DNA of 64,000 nt from Haemaphysalis longicornis (Eukaryota; Arthropoda; Arachnida; Ixodida; Ixodidae): positions 1 to 64,000 of the forward strand of contig JABSTR010001703.1 in assembly GCA_013339765.2 (NCBI GenBank), written 5' to 3'. The translations under genes were made by a program, and so were the position numbers. Below the pieces are notes generated by a model. That model was not told where the DNA came from. It saw only the letters and a list, made by a program, of their open reading frames with translations, and did not search any database. Of the stretch, positions 43,510 through 52,479 are shown piece by piece; position 1 is the stretch's first letter, and the number at the start of each line of letters is the position of its first letter.

Positions 43510-44243
43510 TATTTGTTAAAGCAAAGCTTTCTACCCTTACCAGCCAGCGGTTCCTTCGTGGGGTGCGGGACCAGAACTTCCCAACGCTGCTGGTGAGGGG
43601 AAGGCGGCTTTCACTCACGGAGCACAGTGCAGATGGTGCGGCGAAGGGTTACCCAGCGTTCCCCGCACGCTGCTCACACCACTGGCGCGTTGGAGGGACG
43701 GATTTGTCGTCTGCTTTAGCGACGGTTGTTTTTGGCCTATTCTGGCGTGCTTCGCGTCCGTTGCACCCTTCCTTCGCACGGCTTGATGAACTTGTTCGAC
43801 AGCGCGTCCTGGTAACCGGGACCCGACAGAATACAGGTGTCGTACGGCAAAGATACAATAAGGATTGGCTTGCAGGGTGGGAGAACAAAATGTAGAGGCC
43901 CTATATAGACGTTTGGCCGAAAGAGAAACGCCACCTTCTGCGCACTGCTTGCCCCGAATGGGACTCCGTTTCTAAATTGGTGAATACCGATTAGGTTGTG
44001 TTTCAAGAGAAACAGCGATTATGAAAGTTCCCTCAACTTTACTCGCAATTCTCGAAATTACAAAACTAACTAGTTTAAATCGGTATAAATGAGGATCACT
44101 AAGCTCACATGCCGAATTGTTTCGGTGTCTGCGCTTGTGTCACGCGGTGTTGTAGCCCCGAGCAGGCACATCAGGACGGCTACGTTCCGCTGTCTGACCC
44201 TTACAAAGACGCTCCTCTCCGTTTTGTTTCTGCCGACGCACAG
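43510..44243 (+). repeat. Dispersed repeat R, copy 2 (TATA-containing)
   Basis: This copy aligns with 29658-30437. The TATA box at 44084-44090 and the downstream AGCTCACATG...GTTTCGGTG...CTGCGCTTGT block are kept. It begins about 35 bases after the 5' end of a minus-strand LINE fragment, whereas copy 1 has different left-hand sequence, so the repeat edge is near 43510. Confidence 0.75.
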
Positions 44244-44754
44244 GGAGGCGAAGCTAAAGTATGCCGGGCGAGGGCAGCGCTGATGGTACCCGCGAAGCGG
44301 CGTCGTTTTCGTTTGGACGGAGTGAGGAGAGTCCCGCCGCCCTTTCTACGTGCTAGGTTTAGTGGCTCGTGCGGGCGGCGGACGCACCGTTCGCGTTATG
44401 CCTCAGGCGGTGCGGGAGGACGGAAATAGGTCGCGAAGTGCGACAGCGTGCAGCCCGAGCTGCATGTCCACTTACCAGACGCGGAGGCGCGGGCCGGCGG
44501 GCGTCTGCTTAAGGCGCGGTCACACTAGCCCCAGCATCGGCCGATTTGGTCGGCCAACACCGTGTGGCCGAGCTATCGGCGGCCATGTCACACCGCGCCG
44601 ACGCCGACCGTTGGCTAACAGTCTGCGTCGGCGAGAAATCGGCGGGGCGTCGGTGTCTCCGCGATGTCTCCTGACGCGCTTGTCACACCACGACGACCAC
44701 GCGACGACCCCAATCCACCGACTCGCCTCTCCGCCGGAGAGATCTCTTTCTTTC

Positions 44755-44935
44755 TCTAATCAAACTTGGAGTATCGTGTCGCCGCTGCCGCGACTGAAGC
44801 CGTTCTTGCGTACTCCATGGCGTGTGCGCTGCTTGTATGTGTGTACTCCTCAACTTCTTGTTAGATCAAGGAAAAGAAGAAAAAAAGAGCCGTGTTCGCT
44901 GCTGCCGCGGCAGTAATAATACGGATGTTATGGAT
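44755..44935 (+). pseudogene. Harbinger-type transposase N-terminal fragment
   Basis: The plus-strand frame reads EYRVAAAATEAVLAYSMACA, then a stop, then IKEKKKKRAVF and RMLWINPWRKDL. An alanine-rich leader followed by a lysine/arginine cluster and a W-x-x-P-W block is how many arthropod Harbinger transposases begin, from memory of the family. A TAG after VYSSTSC and the lack of any following DDE domain show it is a remnant. Confidence 0.4.
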
Positions 44936-45178
44936 AAACCCCTGGAGAAAAGACCTCTGTAGCACGTAAAATATGTACATAAATTAGTGCGTACGTCAGC
45001 GGAAATTTAACTGCCTCTGAGAGAGAAGGCCTTACATTGCACCATGGCACCGCATTTTCTTGAAACACGGTGCAAGAAAAGGGAAATTAATTATTGTGCC
45101 TCCAGTCGCCACTCGCCGTTTAGAATGAAATTGTGCATTACAAAGGTAGTTGCTTCTCAAAATCACGCAGAAAATGAT

Positions 45179-45586
45179 TCACATATTGGATACGCAAACC
45201 AAGCCCCTTAAAAATCCTCCGTCGCATGCCCCCGCGCGAGGGACACGAGTAAATGCAGAGCATTGGGGTCGTTTATGTGGCGTAGGGTTGGTGGTGGTGG
45301 TGGTGGTACTGCCGTACGGGCCGTACTGCCCCGTCGCCCGCGTCAACCGCCGGATGCTCATGAACGGCAGTCGAGGCGAGATCAGCCGCTCTTCCACCGC
45401 GTTGAGCTCGGGCAGGTGCGCAGGACGCGGAGGGTACCTGCAGCCGTAGGCGACGCACATCAAAGGGACGACGCCGCGGACCAACGAGTCCTTGCACGAC
45501 ACGCACACCGCGAACGCCCGGAACCGTTCCAGCGAAGCGGCGTCCGCGTCGTCGATGTCGCTCACCACGGGGATGACGCGCGCCAA
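45179..45586 (-). pseudogene. Helitron-type helicase N-terminal fragment (DUF6570-like)
   Basis: This 135-codon frame contains FAVCVSCKDSLVRGVVPLMC and PAHLPELNAVEERLISPRLP followed by FMSIRRL. That block is found near the N-terminus of Helitron Rep/helicase proteins of arthropods. After RRL the frame runs into a GTG-repeat-encoded threonine stretch (TTTTTT) in place of the usual continuation, so the copy is truncated there. No Rep or helicase motif follows. Confidence 0.6.
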
Positions 45587-45600
45587 CGCGACGGTGCCGT

Positions 45601-45628
45601 TATGGTCCCTAGATTTCTAGGGACCATA
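45601..45628. repeat. 28-bp hairpin
   Basis: TATGGTCCCTAGA and its exact complement flank the 2-base loop TT. It lies just upstream of the Helitron-type ORF, on the same strand as its leader. Confidence 0.8.
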
Positions 45629-45800
45629 GTGCCGTCCAGGCAGCCGCCGCCAGCGTTGTTGTTGCCGGTGCCGTTGTCGCTGCCGCCGTTGACGACGAAG
45701 CCGTCGAAGCCCACCGTTATCGTTGACGCCGTCGTTGACGCTGGCGTTATCGGCTTATCAACTGCGACCGCCGACGAACGCAAGAGAAGACAGCGCAGGA

Positions 45801-45838
45801 GTTGACTGGAGTGGAGCCCGCGCCAACCCGCTTTATAG
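45801..45838 (-). promoter_or_regulatory. Candidate TATA/initiator promoter upstream of the Helitron fragment
   Basis: On the minus strand CTATAAAG (45837-45831) lies 30 bases before TCCAGTC (A at 45807), which matches the arthropod initiator. Downstream is a GC-rich leader of about 220 bases to the Helitron-type ORF. Expression is not demonstrated. Confidence 0.4.
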
Positions 45839-45899
45839 GGGGTGGTTGTATTGCGGTAACGTTTAGTGTTTGGGGGCTTGGTGCTATCACGTGTACACC

Positions 45900-47260
45900 A
45901 CGCAGCTATCACGCCGCTAGCACGCCGCTGAGTCGCCAACGCACGCCGCTGACGACGTAGTTTGAATGAGTCAAGGATATAAGGCGCGTTCGTAGCCTTT
46001 GATTCTGTGTCGTTTTGTGCCGCCACAATTGTGCTTTCAGGTTCTTTGCTGTCTTCCTGGGAGTCCACGGCGCCGGGACCCTCCGGTGGAGGGGGCGTTG
46101 GTTGGATTGTGTCCACGCGCGCCAAAGGGTCCTCCGGCGGTGGCTGCTCCTCCTTTCACTCTCGCTCCTCTCCCGTAGCCTCCCTGACCTCCTCGGGGTT
46201 GCTGCATTCCTCTGCTGCGGGGACTCGGAGACCGGCGGGGGAGATGTAGAGGGGGGCGGGCTGGACCCGTCGGTTGGCGTTGCATTGGAATCTGCTGCTT
46301 CTTGATCTACGCTGCTCATCATGGCCGCCATGTCGTCCGCGTCCATGTATTCCTCCAGCTGAGGCCGTGCGGACGCTCGCTGCTTGACTCTGGCGGCGTA
46401 CGAGACCGTGCAGTGTGCGTGGTCGTGGCCGAAGAAGGGGCACGAACGGCACCACGGCGTCCTGCAGCTCCTACGATAGTGTCCGGTGTGTTAGCATCGA
46501 AGGCACAGTGCTGGCCTACCAGCTACCTCTATCAGTATGGGGCACCCCTGCACGGTCGCCTGGTGCGGTATGTCCTCCAGCGACGTGGGGCTGGACGGGA
46601 TGATGTGATACACCCTGCTCGTGCCGGTCATGTGCGCGAGCCCGGGTTTTCTCCAGCCATCACGCTTAACTCGTTGCATACGGCCGAAGCGCTCCAGCTG
46701 CCGCACGATCAGTTCGTCAGGCACCCTTGGTGGAAGCCAATGCACCTTAACCGCGACTTCACGTTGGCTCGGGTTGATGTCCAGGCAATCGCCTTCCCTT
46801 CACCACAATCTCGTTCCGTGCTGCCAAGGCTTCCATCTCGTTCTCTGCTCTGAAGGTGACCCTCCATACGTGGTTGTACTGAAAGGGGCCGAGAGACACT
46901 CGATCGCCCTCAAGTCCGTGATGTTCTTGAGGGCAGATGCGAAGTCTTCGACCCCGTAGGACCGCGCCGACGGATCTCCGTGTAGGAACGACGCGTTCTC
47001 GCTGAGCTTTCCGGTGGGGATCGTGGGCAGAAGGGTGCGGTAGGCGGACGGGCCGCCGGACGGTGACGGCGGGTCACGGGAAAACCGGTCCGGCGCGGCT
47101 GCGCCGGTCGCCTGTGGGAGCTCTCGCTGAACATGACCTTCCCCGACGAGGGCTGGGGAGAGCCGAAAGGCCGCGGCACGCGCCGAAAGGCACGCGGCAG
47201 GGCTGGAAACAACACCGGCCAGGGAGAAAGCGGGTCAAGGAACCCCGAGGGACCGAGATA
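45900..47260 (-). pseudogene. LINE ORF1 (RNA-binding, zinc knuckles), inverted relative to ORF2
   Basis: On the minus strand, a nucleic-acid-binding region (LKNITDLRAIECLSAPF; VHWLPPRVPDELIVRQLERF with GRMQRVKRDGW) is followed by closely spaced knuckles: CLRC...HTGHYRRSC and CRSCPFFGHDHAHC near 46510-46415. A stop interrupts the first. A proline/serine-rich acidic tail follows to about 45900. This is the layout of ORF1 of Tx1/L1- and I-type LINEs, which coats the element RNA. Its 5' end faces the start of ORF2 at 47291 head to head. Confidence 0.7.
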
Positions 47261-47290
47261 AAAGCAGTCGAGGTGAGCGCCTTTCCCACA

Positions 47291-50200
47291 ATGAGCCTCA
47301 CCCAAACCTTTTTGAAACTAGCCACGCTTAACGTAGTCAGCCTTGTGTCCGCAAAACGGAGACTTTGGCTATTAGAACTTCTGATCAGGAAAACATTGAT
47401 GTAGCCTTTCTTCAGGAAACAAAAATCGGAAACCCAGACGATGCAAAAAATTTTGTACGCCTGTTCGGCAATCAGTTCTGGTGCTTTCACACCCTGACCG
47501 AGACCCGAGCAGGCGGCGCAGCCATTCTCGTTAGGAAAAATGATTCGGTCTAAATCGTCGACTGCGAATTGGGCAACGATGGCCGTTTCAGCCTAGTGGA
47601 CGCATTTGTGGGATCGGAAACTCACCCGTTTCCTGTGCATGTACGCTCCCAATGACCCACCATCACGAAGTGAGCTCTTCACCGCCACCCGCCCTCTTTT
47701 GAATGTCCCATGCCCCGTGATATTCGGCGGTGGCTTTAATTGTGTGACGGAAAAAAGTGACAGAGCGGGTGGGTGCAGCAGCACCGATGCCTCGTCGCGA
47801 ATTTTAAAGTCAGTAGTTCGTGACTGTGACCTGACCGACGCGGCCTCGGGACGGAAGTGGGCCACCCCACGATACACCAGATGGAGTGGTGCGTCTCAGG
47901 CCCGGCTGGACCGGTTTTATGTCTCAGGAGACTTACTTTCACGAATACAAGACTACGCCGTGACACCCGTCCCACTGTCTGACCACGGCTTAGTGACATG
48001 TGAAATTAGGTACGATGTAAACCAAAAGCATGGAAAACTAAATCCCCGTTGGATAATGAACGCATCGATCTTGCAAAACCCAGAATTCGTAGAACGCGTA
48101 CAGGAAGAAATAAATGCTTGGAATCCCGCACGATAGGGTCTAGCGAGTGGGAATCTTTCAAAACTAAAATCAAAGAAGTTGCAACCACCATAGGCAGGCG
48201 AGAGGCCGCGCGTGGTAGAGCTACCCAAAACCGCCTCATGTCAACGCTCCGAGACCTCATCGAGGTGGATGAAGAGAGTCCTGGGGAATTTTCGCGAGGA
48301 CATCCGCGTAACTAAAAAAGAGCTTTTCAATGAACTGGAACATCGCTACTGGGGTGCCTTGGTCCGCAGCAGGGAGCAGAGAGTGGAGCAGGAGGCACAG
48401 CCCTCGAAAATGTTCCGCACGCTCGAGAGAGAGAACGCTACCCGGAAAAACATCACCGAGGTGCAACACCAAGGGCAGCTCGCACGGGACCGCGTCAAGT
48501 GGCAAAGCGCCTTTGAGGACTTTACTCCAGCCTGTTTAATTTGCAGATCGGATTGGACCCCGTCCCCGAGAAAGTTCTTAGCGAGCTCCCAAAGGTATCG
48601 GAGCATTTGAGAGAAGTAATTAACTCTCCAATAACTGCAGCGGAGGTAGAATGCGTAATTAAACAGCTACCCAGAAACAAGTCCCCCAGGTCCAGACGGG
48701 ATTGTCTCAGAATATTACATGACTTTTCAAAAAGTTTTAGGTCCGGTACTCGCTTCAGTTTTCGAGGACACAATGCACAAAAAGCTACTTCCTCCTTCCA
48801 TGCGAAATAGCCACCTGAGCCTCCTGCCGAAAACACCCCAATCCGGTCCAATTCCAAGCACATCCGATTTCCGCTCGATTTCCCTTTTGTCGTCAGACTA
48901 CAAAATCCTGGCTCGGATACTGGCTCATCGACTCGAAACGGCCCTTAGTACGGTGGTGGGCCCACACCAGACTTGCGGTTTCAAAGGGCGAACAATAAAT
49001 TCCAACCTTCACTGGATGAGGACCGCTTGTGAGGCGGGAGAGCTAGGGTTAGCACCACTGGCTGTGCTACAGCTCGACCTTAGGAAGGCATTCGACAGGT
49101 ACAACGGCCTTTCCTGTTCACACTCCTCAGGCACTGCGGAGTAGGAGACACCATGATGGAGTGGATCCAGATATGCTACACTCAAATCACGACGAGCATA
49201 ATCGTTAATGGGCAAGTAGGAACCCCCATCATGGTACAAAACTCTGTCCGCCAGGCTGTCCAATGTTTCCACTACTTTTTGCTCTTTACCTGGAGCCGCT
49301 GTGTCGCATGGTTGCTGCGTCCACCAAAATCGAAGGACTCGTTATGGGCGGACGGGAACTACGAGTGTTGGCATATGCCGACGACGTTGCCCTTATCTGC
49401 ACAACAGCTGCCCAAGCCGGAGAAGTACTCCGACTGGCACATCAGTTCTGCGGTTTCTCCGGTGCAGAGCTCAACCTTGAAAAATCCGAGGGAGCCTGGT
49501 TGGGGTGCTGGGAAAGAAAGCCGCGCAAGTGCTTCAACATGCGGTGGTCGGACCGCGTTGAAACATATCTAGGGGTAAAGATCGGAGTGGGCCAGGCGGT
49601 GGCGCCTCGATGGAAATCACAAGTTGACGCGGCCGAATGGAAGCTTCACCCCTGGAGGAACCGTAACATATCCATTTCCGCAAGGTCCCTCTTGTGCAAC
49701 ATGGTAGCCTACCCCGCAATTCTGTACGCAGCGCGCATTACCACCATCGATGCCGGCTCGATACAGAGGCTACACCGGTCGTGGGCAGTGTTCGTTTGGC
49801 GGGTCGCAATACGAGCCCATGCGCCGCACCAATCTCTTCTGGAGCGTGGAGGGGGTGGCATTGGACTGATAAACGCAGAACTCAAGTTCGTAGTCCAGCG
49901 CTTCCTTTTCTTCCGCGACGAGGTCGACCCGTTTCTTCAAGCGGCCATCCAATGCCTAGGCTCCTTTCACTTGCGGCCGTGGCTTGCCACATCAGCGCCT
50001 GTCGATCCCGGCTCTCGCATCACCGGGTTCTACAGGGAGATAGCCAGCGTGGTGGCTTCACTTCAGACGTGTTTTTTCTTGGGAACACCTGCTCGCTGTG
50101 AAGCCACGAAAGTTATACTGGGACCTAGTTGCTCAGACACTGCCACCACCCCTGTACCGTCAGCCACCGGTCGCTCAGGATGGAGGCGATGTGCTCAAGC

Positions 50201-50786
50201 GGGTCAGGCAATCCCCCATCCCAGTCGGCACAAAAGATTTTTTCTTCCGTTTCCACGCGGCAGTGTTGCCAGTCATGGCGCGTCAGCAGGGGCGGGGCTT
50301 CTTCCTTCCCTGGGGCGCCGGATGCCTCCTGTGTGGCAAACCGGAAACCGCAGAACATGCATTCCTTGACTGGAACACGGCGATGTATTCTGGCACGAAA
50401 TACAATCGTGCTTCAGAACATCGTGGAACGTCACTTGGCCGGGCCTCCAGTTCCTGTGCGTGAACACAGAGCACCCCGCTTTCCGTGAGTGTGTCCTAGC
50501 CATCGGACTTCACTCCCTCTGGAAAGCGAGGGTAGAAGCAGTGGAGTGCGCCCTCCACCCACAACCCGCATGGCGACACTTTCTGCGGGAGGTCCAATGG
50601 ACGGTTAGCGCATTGGGCACATCTGACTGCGACCTGGAACTGCGAAGGAAGCTCGCCCGAGGCAGCCATGCGCTGAAGCGCTACAAACAAATGAGGAAAG
50701 GCGCAGGCAGGGATACGCCTAAACCATTCATAAAAAAAAGGGGGGGGGGGCTGGAGCGTTTAAACGGGCCAGCGTATCTACGTTGA
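47291..50786 (+). pseudogene. LINE ORF2 (endonuclease and RT, Tx1/L1-like), broken
   Basis: The frame opens with ATGAGCCTC and an AP-type endonuclease: LKLATLNVVSLVSAKRRLWL, DVAFLQETKIGNPDDAKNF, VIFGGGFNCVTEKSD (where family members read GDFN), and the SDHGLVTCEIR end. RT follows: PITAAEVECVIKQLPRNKSP, TSDFRSISLLSSDYKILARI, HQTCGFKGRTINSNLHWMRT, LQLDLRKAFDR, the catalytic VLAYADDVALI (49370) and YLGVKIGVG. A C-terminal CLLCGKPETAEH cluster lies near 50330. The family gives Tx1/L1 as best fit. At least six frameshifts or stops break it; the longest open piece is 49263-50369. Confidence 0.85.
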
Positions 50787-50958
50787 CCAAGTCCTCCTTT
50801 GAGAAACAGGAGAGATAGCGCCAGCCAATAGGACGCACACAATTCCTTCAGCCTTTGTTTTTGTATAGCCTGTGTTGCTGTTCTCATTGTCCTTCTATTT
50901 TTGTTTCGTGTCTCTTTGCCCTTTTTTCTTCTCCTGGTTTCACGTTCGTTGTCATCTT

Positions 50959-50989
<31 letters not shown>

Positions 50990-51089
50990 ATGTAACCGAC
51001 ACATCCACTGTCAGAGCGGCTCCTGAACCATGTGTAACACTCGGCATGACGTGTATATTTATGTGTAAATAAAGTTATTGTTAAAAAAA
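50787..51089 (+). other. LINE 3' untranslated region and tail
   Basis: The stretch has C18/A10 homopolymers (about 50961-50990), an AATAAAG signal at 51068 and the tail GTTATTGTTAAAAAAAG. A tRNA-like sequence begins at the next base. Confidence 0.6.
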
Positions 51090-51174
51090 GTCGTTTTGTG
51101 GCGCAGTGGGTAGAGCACCATGTACCTTGCGTTCCGCCCGCATGGTCGTGGGATCGAAACCAGGCGCCGGTAAC
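51090..51174 (+). repeat. tRNA-like sequence abutting the LINE tail
   Basis: TGGCGCAGTGGGTAGAGCA (A box, from 51098) and GGGATCGAAACC (B box, 51150-51161) are 40-odd bases apart, as in tRNA genes and tRNA-derived SINEs. The cloverleaf cannot be completed cleanly, so I call it a SINE head or tRNA pseudogene. Confidence 0.6.
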
Positions 51175-51289
51175 TGTTATTTCTTTTTCTTTTATAGTGT
51201 AAGGGGAGGCTGCTCCTGCGGACGCCGAACACGGGTGACATCGTGAGTTATAGAAATGCTCTGCATTAAAAAAACCGCTCAAAAAGAAA

Positions 51290-51370
51290 CTGAACCCCGC
51301 CGAGAATTGAACCCGCAACGTTGAGCGCACGGCCGCGACGCGTGAGACCACTGCGCCACCCGCACAAATC
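51290..51370 (-). repeat. tRNA-like sequence, opposite strand
   Basis: On the minus strand GGGTGGCGCAGTGGTCTCAC (A box, 51362-51343) and GCGGGTTCAATTCTC (B box, 51316-51302) are correctly spaced for a tRNA. Ticks carry tRNA-derived SINEs such as Ruka; this could be one. It lies 115 bases from the preceding tRNA-like sequence, head to head in direction. Confidence 0.6.
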
Positions 51371-51733
51371 CTGCCCGTTGCGAAATAGCGTGGTTACTGG
51401 ATGGAGGTCCACCCTTCCGTGTCATACGTTGGTGTTTACTAGCTGGTTTACAGAATTCCTGGCTGGTAAACTGAAATTTCTCAAACAGCGCTTGCACAGC
51501 AATGTTCCCGAAGCCCCCACAAGCTTATCGCCATCAACTCCACTGCTTCGCGAAAGCGCTCGCAAAAATATGTGTGCCCGGCTGCGACGGCGATTTCCCA
51601 CTGCAGGGTTAGTGTTTGCCGTGCTTTGGTTTTGCGTTTTACGTTAGAAACCTTGGCCGATATTGATCCCTTATTACCCTAATTACTCTACGTAACTCCT
51701 CTTCTGCACGAAACTGACCTTTTATTTCTGCAG

Positions 51734-51944
51734 GCGAGCCGATCGCACACGCATGTGCAGTTTGCAGCTCCGGGATAGCGGCGTCGCCGAAGAGCACGGC
51801 AGAAGCGTCGAAAGCCAAATACGGATTGCATTAGCGCTAGTGTTGAGTTGTATGGGCTTCATGGACCTTACTGAGTTTATTACACTCCGGAAACTATCAA
51901 AATATAGCCGCATTCATTGCGGCACGAATGTTGTCGGGAAGTAG
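51734..51944 (+). CDS. Possible last exon inside the Harbinger-like element
   Basis: A pyrimidine-rich stretch ending TTTCTGCAG (51725-51733) precedes an open segment that stops at TAG 51942-51944, just before the subterminal repeat of the transposon. The peptide has one hydrophobic helix (RIALALVLSCMGFMDLTEF). I do not recognise it; it could be the end of the second Harbinger protein or a chance frame. Confidence 0.25.
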
Positions 51945-52219
51945 TTTTCGCTTCTCGATCGATTCCCGACGACGCTTCGGGCGGACTGGTCGGCCGACCA
52001 GTTTTGTTGGCGTCTTCGGTCGGTGAGCCAGTCACACTACGGCAACATTCCATCGGCCGATGTGTTTGTGTCGCCGTTGGCGTAGTATGACAGCGCGGTC
52101 GGGCAACTCGGCAGTTGGCCGATGGTTTGGCGACTCGTCGGCGTCGCCGTCGAGTCAGCCTAGTCTAACCGCGCCTTTACAGCGCTGAAAAGCCATTCAC
52201 CAAACGCAGTCGTTTCTCG

Positions 52220-52420
52220 ATGTCTGAGGTGGTGAAACCAGCCAAGGGTCGCCCACAATATTGTTGTGGGGTCGGCTGCCACAATAGTAGCAACAAGACG
52301 AAGGATAAGAATCCACCCGTGAAATTCTGCAGATTCCCTAGAAAGCGTACCAAAAGGAGAAACGGCAAGCATGGACCACTGAGGTTCGAAGGGCCAAGTA
52401 GGTGTCAGATTTTGTTTTGT
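52220..52420 (+). pseudogene. THAP-domain first exon, truncated
   Basis: The ATG at 52220 opens a frame with KGRPQYCCGVGCHNSSNKTK (C-x-x-x-C zinc ligands and the HN that often follows) and PPVKFCRFPRKRTKRR (the F-x-x-FP block). These are the first half of a THAP domain. The tryptophan and the distal C-x2-H are absent from the exon; a donor-like CAA/GTAGGT occurs at about 52396. It begins 43 bases after the Harbinger-like element ends, so that insertion is in or near its 5' leader. Sequence at 52670-53190 is open in two frames but not recognisable. Confidence 0.6.
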
Positions 52421-52479
52421 ACTTCTGCACTTTCAGTTTACATTTACCGTCTTTCAAAACGCGAACTAGTGTTCTAAAA

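Larger units (their letters stand above)
44512..52176 (+). mobile_element. PIF/Harbinger-like DNA transposon filled with later insertions
   Basis: The ends are inverted repeats: AGGCGCGGTCACACTAG at 44512 and, inverted, AGGCGCGGTTAGACTAG at 52176. Each is flanked by TTA (44509-44511 and 52177-52179), the 3-bp duplication typical of PIF/Harbinger. Subterminal regions of about 220 bases on both sides are rich in CGGCCGAT and GTCGGC motifs. A Harbinger-style transposase N-terminus lies just inside the left end. A Helitron fragment, an inverted/direct LINE and two tRNA-like repeats occupy most of the 7.7 kb, so the element itself was probably below 2 kb. Confidence 0.7.

Noticed and set aside
44659..44740. 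Short coding frame within the left end of the Harbinger-like element
   Set aside because: It lies in the subterminal repeat region rich in GTCGGC motifs, so the open frame is explained by that repeat.
46302..46853. Plus-strand ORF of 183 codons
   Set aside because: It is antisense to LINE ORF1, which shows zinc knuckles on the minus strand.
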